From: Parvularcula sp964556115
Lineage (GTDB): Bacteria > Pseudomonadota > Alphaproteobacteria > Caulobacterales > Parvularculaceae
Length of the DNA: 64,000 nucleotides
Reading direction: 5' to 3'
NCBI GenBank assembly: GCA_964556115.1
Contig: CAZKVC010000001.1
Span: forward strand, 310,001-374,000
Shown: positions 60,864 to 64,000 of the stretch, piece after piece
Position numbering within the stretch: the first letter of the stretch is position 1
Layout of the letters: the number at the start of each line of letters is the position of its first letter
Program-made: the position numbers and the translations under genes
Notes under the pieces: generated by a model
What the model saw: the letters and a program-made list of their open reading frames with translations, nothing else
The model's database searches: none
What the model was told of the DNA's origin: nothing

Positions 60864-61661
60864 ATGACCACTCTGCATCTTCTGATCCTTGCGATCATTC
60901 AGGGCATCACTGAATTCCTTCCCGTTTCCTCCTCCGCCCACCTGATCCTGCCGTCGGCGCTGATCGAGGGGTTCGAGGACCAGGGCGCGATGATCGACGT
61001 CGCTGCCCATGTGGGCACGCTCTTCGCGGTCATGCTCTATTTCAGGAAAGACGTGGGACGCCTCTTCGCCGGGGCCTTCGACCTGCTTCGCCGCCGCGCC
61101 AGCGAGGACCGGCGGCTTTTCGAGGTCATCGCCATCGCGACGATCCCCTTCCTCATCACCGGGACCCTGGTCGCGCTTTCGGGTCTCAACGATCACCTGC
61201 GAAGCCCCGTCGTCATTGCCTGGGCGTCGATCGGTTTCGGCATTCTTCTCTATCTTGCCGACCGCCGGCCCGAGACGCGGGAGGGGGACGTCTCGACCTT
61301 CAGGGCGGCGCTGATGATCGGCGCGGCGCAGTGCCTGGCCCTGATCCCCGGCACATCGCGCTCAGGCATCACGATCACCGCGAGCCGGTTCCTGGGCTTC
61401 GAGCGGCGGGACGCGGCAAGGTTCTCGATGCTTCTCGCGATCCCGGCCATCGGCGCTTCGGGCCTCTACGCAGGCTATGACCTCATCAGCGCAGGTGACG
61501 CCGAGAACCTTGGCGCAGCGGGCCTCATCGCGCTCTTCTCGTTCCTCGCGGCGCTTGCCGCCATCGCCCTCTTCCTGAAGGCGTCGGAGCGATTTTCCTT
61601 CACGCCTTTCGTGATTTACCGGGTGGCGCTGGGACTGCTCATTCTCATGATCGTCACGTAA
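60864..61661 (+). CDS. uppP: undecaprenyl-diphosphatase UppP
   Basis: The 265-residue membrane protein has QGITEFLPVSSSAHLIL at the N terminus (the conserved Glu/Ser/His motif) and AQCLALIPGTSRSGITITASRFLGFERRDAARFS, the PGxSRSG loop. It dephosphorylates undecaprenyl diphosphate so the carrier can be reused in peptidoglycan synthesis. BacA is another name. It is divergent from the M23 peptidase gene, giving two cell-wall genes on one divergent promoter region. Confidence 0.95.
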   Translation: MTTLHLLILAIIQGITEFLPVSSSAHLILPSALIEGFEDQGAMIDVAAHVGTLFAVMLYFRKDVGRLFAGAFDLLRRRASEDRRLFEVIAIATIPFLITGTLVALSGLNDHLRSPVVIAWASIGFGILLYLADRRPETREGDVSTFRAALMIGAAQCLALIPGTSRSGITITASRFLGFERRDAARFSMLLAIPAIGASGLYAGYDLISAGDAENLGAAGLIALFSFLAALAAIALFLKASERFSFTPFVIYRVALGLLILMIVT

Positions 61662-61746
61662 GCACGATTGCGTGAGCTCTCATAAGCGTTATCTTAGCAC
61701 TCTAGGGGCAGATTCTCTGCATGGGCCGTCCATCGGGAGAGCGGCG

Positions 61747-61762
61747 TTAAGCGCCTCTTAAC
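61747..61762 (+). promoter_or_regulatory. perfect CtrA-binding site (TTAA-N7-TTAAC)
   Basis: TTAA (61747-61750), seven bases (GCGCCTC), then TTAAC (61758-61762) exactly match the CtrA consensus. It lies 73 bases before the ATG of the DUF1150 gene in a 173-base gap, as expected for a CtrA-controlled promoter. I found no other perfect match in the window; near matches are at 11508 and the TTAACC cluster at 35448-35557. Confidence 0.7.
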
Positions 61763-61834
61763 GGATCGCCGACGACCCTAGACGTGCCGCCCGCGGGGGC
61801 ACGTGGGCAGCGAGCAGGGTGGAAGGACGTCGAA

Positions 61835-62074
61835 ATGACAAATCAAGCATTCGAAGAGACCGATCGCCGGGTGTGTTACGTCCGGGAGGTCATGGCCAAG
61901 GACGTGCGCGAGGACATCGAGCGCGAACTCGATTCCGAGTACGTTTTCGAGGACGAGAGCATTCTCTACGCTCTGCACGCGGATGACGGCTCCCGCATCG
62001 CGCTGATGAGCGACCGTGAGATCGCCTTCGCAGCGGCGCGCCAGCACGAGATGACGCCCTTCAGCGTTCACTGA
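61835..62074 (+). CDS. DUF1150 family small protein
   Basis: The 79-residue protein has CYVREVMAKDVREDIERELDS, ILYALHADDGSRIALMSDREIAFAAARQHEMTPFSVH, the pattern of DUF1150 proteins of alphaproteobacteria. There is no signal or membrane segment. ATG at 61835 is preceded by GGAAGGA nine bases upstream; the frame is open to 61784. Function is unknown. The perfect CtrA site upstream makes cell-cycle control likely. A strong terminator follows. Confidence 0.85.
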   Translation: MTNQAFEETDRRVCYVREVMAKDVREDIERELDSEYVFEDESILYALHADDGSRIALMSDREIAFAAARQHEMTPFSVH

Positions 62075-62118
62075 CCGGCAAGGAACCGGAGGAGGCGGGG
62101 TCATCGGCCCCGTTTCCA

Positions 62119-62157
62119 AAGCCTCCCTTCCCTGCCGGGGAAGCCGGAGGCTTTTTT
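62119..62157. terminator. intrinsic terminator between DUF1150 and ptsN
   Basis: AAGCCTCC (62119-62126) pairs with GGAGGCTT (62146-62153), and inside CTTCCC pairs with GGGAAG. A run of six T (62152-62157) follows on the plus strand. The T-run includes the complement of the ptsN stop codon TAA, so the end of ptsN lies in the tail of the terminator. Confidence 0.85.
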
Positions 62158-62623
62158 ACGCGGCCTGCATGTCCTGCTCGGCGAGAAGCGCGGCATAGGC
62201 GGCGTCAGCGTCTTCCGCGCCGCGCAGCGCTTTCGCGACGCCAGGCATGCGGAAAGTGCGCGCAACCCGGCTCAGCGCCTTGAGGTGATGGGTGTGGTCG
62301 CATTCGGGCGCCAGGAGCATGAAGACGAGGTCGACGGGCTCGCCGTCCATCGCTTCGAAATCGACAGGCTGGCGCAGGCGCAGCATGATCCCCGTCAGCC
62401 CCTCCACATCCGCCCGCACGTGAGGGATGGCGATGCCGTGCCCCACGCCGGTCGAGCCGAGACGCTCACGTATAATCAGCCGCTCGAGCATATCGGAGGC
62501 TTCGAAACCGAAGCGCTCCGTACAGATCTGGGCCAGCCGCTCGAGAACGGAACGCTTACAATTGGCACCCACGTCGAGAAAGACGTCATCAGGCGCGATC
62601 AAACCGCGTAATGTTCGTGTCAT
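62156..62623 (-). CDS. ptsN: nitrogen-regulatory phosphotransferase protein EIIA-Ntr
   Basis: The 155-residue EIIA-type protein has the phospho-acceptor His68 in GHGIAIPHVR, the sequence RERLGSTGVGHG, FEAMDGEPVDLVFMLLAPE and HLKALSRVAR. In the Ntr-PTS it links nitrogen and carbon status to potassium and sigma-54 related functions; no sugar is transported. The order rpoN-hpf-ptsN on the minus strand is the conserved one. Confidence 0.93.
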   Translation of the reverse strand: MTRTLRGLIAPDDVFLDVGANCKRSVLERLAQICTERFGFEASDMLERLIIRERLGSTGVGHGIAIPHVRADVEGLTGIMLRLRQPVDFEAMDGEPVDLVFMLLAPECDHTHHLKALSRVARTFRMPGVAKALRGAEDADAAYAALLAEQDMQAA

Positions 62624-62789
62624 GCAACTATCGACACCGCCTGACGGCGATGCTCCTTTGCCTGTTCAGGACATGCGACGTCATGAGAAATGACCATGCG
62701 CCCTCCCCTGCTCAAGACGTGCCAGACGACAAGTCGTTCAGGTGTCGCCCCTTAACGAAAACGTGAGGGCTTCGCCAAGGGGCAAATTA

Positions 62790-63395
62790 TTAAGCTTTGG
62801 CGGAAGCTTCGATCCAGCCCACATTGCCGTCTTCGCGGCGATGAACGACCGATAGCGTTCCGTTCTTGGCGTTGCGGAACAGAACCACCGGCTGGTCGGA
62901 GAGATCGAGCTGCATCACCGCATCGGTCACCGTCATGCGGCGGAGGGACGTGTCCGCTTCGGCAATGACGAGGGGCGCCTTCTCTTCGCCATTGGGCTCG
63001 GGGCCTTCCTCTTCGATATCGTCGTCGCCGCTGCCCGACTGGGGCGCCTGGATCACGTAGCTCGAGGCCATTTCGGCCGGAAGCGGCGAGCGGTCCTTGG
63101 CGTGGTGATCCTTCAGCCGGCGCTTGTAGCGGCGCACCCGCTTTTCCAGTTTCTCCATGGCCTGGTCGAAGGAACCATAGGCGTCACCGCCCTTGCCCTT
63201 GGCCGAAAGGAACACCCCCGAGGCGAGATGGACGATCGCTTCGGTGGTGAAGTTCGAGCCGTCCTTGCCGAAGTTCACATTGGCTTCGGCGCCTCGTTCG
63301 AAATATTTGTGGACGCCGGCCGCCATCGCTTCGCGAACGTGCAGCTGCAGCGCCTCGCCCAGATCGATACCTTTACCGGTGATTTGAACGTCCAT
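62790..63395 (-). CDS. hpf: ribosome hibernation-promoting factor, long form
   Basis: The 201-residue protein has an N-terminal S30AE/HPF domain (MDVQITGKGIDLGEALQLHVREAM, KDGSNFTTEAIVHL, KGKGGDAYGSFDQAMEKLEKRVRRYKRRLKDHH) and a C-terminal dimerisation domain (MTVTDAVMQLDLSDQPVVLFRNAKNGTLSVVHRREDGNVGWIE), the long HPF that alone forms 100S ribosomes. It works in stationary phase. It lies downstream of rpoN and upstream of ptsN. A hairpin GCCCCTT/AAGGGGC (about 62750-62785) follows its stop. Confidence 0.94.
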   Translation of the reverse strand: MDVQITGKGIDLGEALQLHVREAMAAGVHKYFERGAEANVNFGKDGSNFTTEAIVHLASGVFLSAKGKGGDAYGSFDQAMEKLEKRVRRYKRRLKDHHAKDRSPLPAEMASSYVIQAPQSGSGDDDIEEEGPEPNGEEKAPLVIAEADTSLRRMTVTDAVMQLDLSDQPVVLFRNAKNGTLSVVHRREDGNVGWIEASAKA

Positions 63396-63510
63396 AAATC
63401 CTCCTCCGCCGCAACGGCGTGTCGTAGAGGTTCAAGTTAGCGCCGCTGTCATCCTCCCGCCACAAAAGAGACATGCGAGCGGCCAGCCAATCGCAGCAGT
63501 TTGAGATGGA

Positions 63511-64000
63511 TCAGAAGCTGCGCTTGGCCGCGCGCTTGCGTTCCACGGAGGAGGCAATGCCAAGGCTTTGACGGTATTTCGCAATTGTCCGCCGCGCGAT
63601 CGCCACGTCCGAACAGGCAAGCTCTGCGACAAGCTGATCGTCGGACAACGGATTGAGCGGATCTTCCTTGTCGATCAGCTGCTTGATCAGGTGCCGCACG
63701 CTTTCGGCTGAATATTCCTGCTCGCCGCCCGAAGACGGAATGGCGGCGGTGAAGAAATATTTCATCTCGAAGACGCCGCGCGGGGTGTGGATATACTTGC
63801 CCGTCGTGACCCGGCTGACCGTACTTTCGTGCATCTCGATCGCCTCGGCCACGGTCTTGAGATTGAGCGGCCTGAGGAACCGGATGCCTTCGGCGAAGAA
63901 GCCGTCCTGGTAACGCACGATCTCCGCGGAGACCTTGAGGATCGTCCTCGCCCGCTGGTCGAGAGAGCGCACGAGCCAGTTCGCGTCGTTGATCTGCTCG
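63511..64000 (-). CDS. rpoN: RNA polymerase sigma-54 factor, C-terminal part (cut by window edge)
   Basis: The frame is open at base 64000, so the visible ~163 residues are the C-terminal part. They include INDANWLVRSLDQRARTILKV, the DNA-binding region HESTVSRVTTGKYIHTPRGVFEMKYFF and the RpoN box ARRTIAKYR near the end. Sigma-54 directs transcription of nitrogen and motility genes with enhancer-binding activators. hpf and ptsN follow in the same order as in other proteobacteria; 115 bases separate rpoN from hpf. Confidence 0.93.
   Translation of the reverse strand, partial: EQINDANWLVRSLDQRARTILKVSAEIVRYQDGFFAEGIRFLRPLNLKTVAEAIEMHESTVSRVTTGKYIHTPRGVFEMKYFFTAAIPSSGGEQEYSAESVRHLIKQLIDKEDPLNPLSDDQLVAELACSDVAIARRTIAKYRQSLGIASSVERKRAAKRSF

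Noticed and set aside
1..64000. CRISPR arrays, insertion sequences, prophage or rRNA genes
   Set aside because: I saw no regularly spaced repeats, transposase or integrase genes, phage genes or rRNA sequence; the only tRNA is tRNA-Gly.

Overview
The window is a gene-dense, GC-rich stretch of an alphaproteobacterial chromosome made almost entirely of core genes. The lineage is supported by CtrA-type logic (a perfect TTAA-N7-TTAAC site before a DUF1150 gene), by alphaproteobacterial families (DUF1150, DUF2125, DUF2336, DUF3429, DUF4164, a double-length dCTP deaminase, long HPF) and by alphaproteobacterial gene orders (rpoN-hpf-ptsN, ruvC-ruvA-ruvB-ybgC, zapA-6S RNA-5-FCL). A stalked or budding marine group such as the Hyphomonadaceae/Parvularculaceae is my best guess, but the family assignment is inference. 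I see no prophage, transposon, CRISPR array or recognised defence island.

Layout. 1-8.7 kb: end of an S9-type peptidase, a pirin, an OYE-family reductase coupled to AMP nucleosidase, and a divergent iron/heme module (TonB receptor and a lipoprotein) with a candidate Fur site between them; then a glutaredoxin-MauE fusion and tRNA-Gly(GCC). 9-19 kb: ProXp-like editing protein, CnoX/YbbN thioredoxin, Lon-N protein, Trm112, an SH3 protein, a degenerate M23 protein, an M20 amidohydrolase, MurJ, a MotA/ExbB-like plus OmpA-like pair, and a DegP-like protease. 19-25.6 kb: an FMN riboswitch leads ribD-ribE-ribB-ribH-folE, which converges on ruvC-ruvA-ruvB-ybgC. 25.6-33.2 kb: a 54-residue small protein, thiE, a COQ4 protein and the sugar-phosphate operon tkt-gap-pgk-fba followed by a PH-domain protein. 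33.3-39 kb: DUF4164, zapA, a lipoprotein, 6S RNA, 5-FCL, a Sel1-like protein, radA, cvpA and purF. 39-50 kb: ccmF-ccmH, ydcF, plsC, DUF2125, hisC, a methyltransferase, gloB, pdeM, DUF2336 and dcd. 50.6-57.5 kb: apaG, trpS, eda-pyk and phoR-phoU-phoB (no pst genes between them). 57.6-64 kb: trkH, a patatin, an intact M23 peptidase, uppP, DUF1150 and ptsN-hpf-rpoN.

How the genes work together. The clearest regulated unit is the riboflavin operon: the aptamer is followed by a helix that buries the Shine-Dalgarno sequence of ribD, and the best-supported ribD start is a CTG codon. Cell-envelope genes recur (murJ, uppP, two M23 proteins, the ion-motor/OmpA pair, SH3 protein, DegP-like protease, plsC). 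Carbon metabolism is represented by lower glycolysis, the transketolase reaction and the last Entner-Doudoroff step next to pyruvate kinase.

The least expected features are: a 95-nt two-hairpin repeat present twice, each time between convergent genes and supplying the TAG stop of the minus-strand gene; two candidate CTG starts; a perfect CtrA site; and a structured 287-nt gap after trpS. I did not find a convincing new multi-gene system. The nearest candidate is the MotA/ExbB-like plus coiled-coil OmpA pair.
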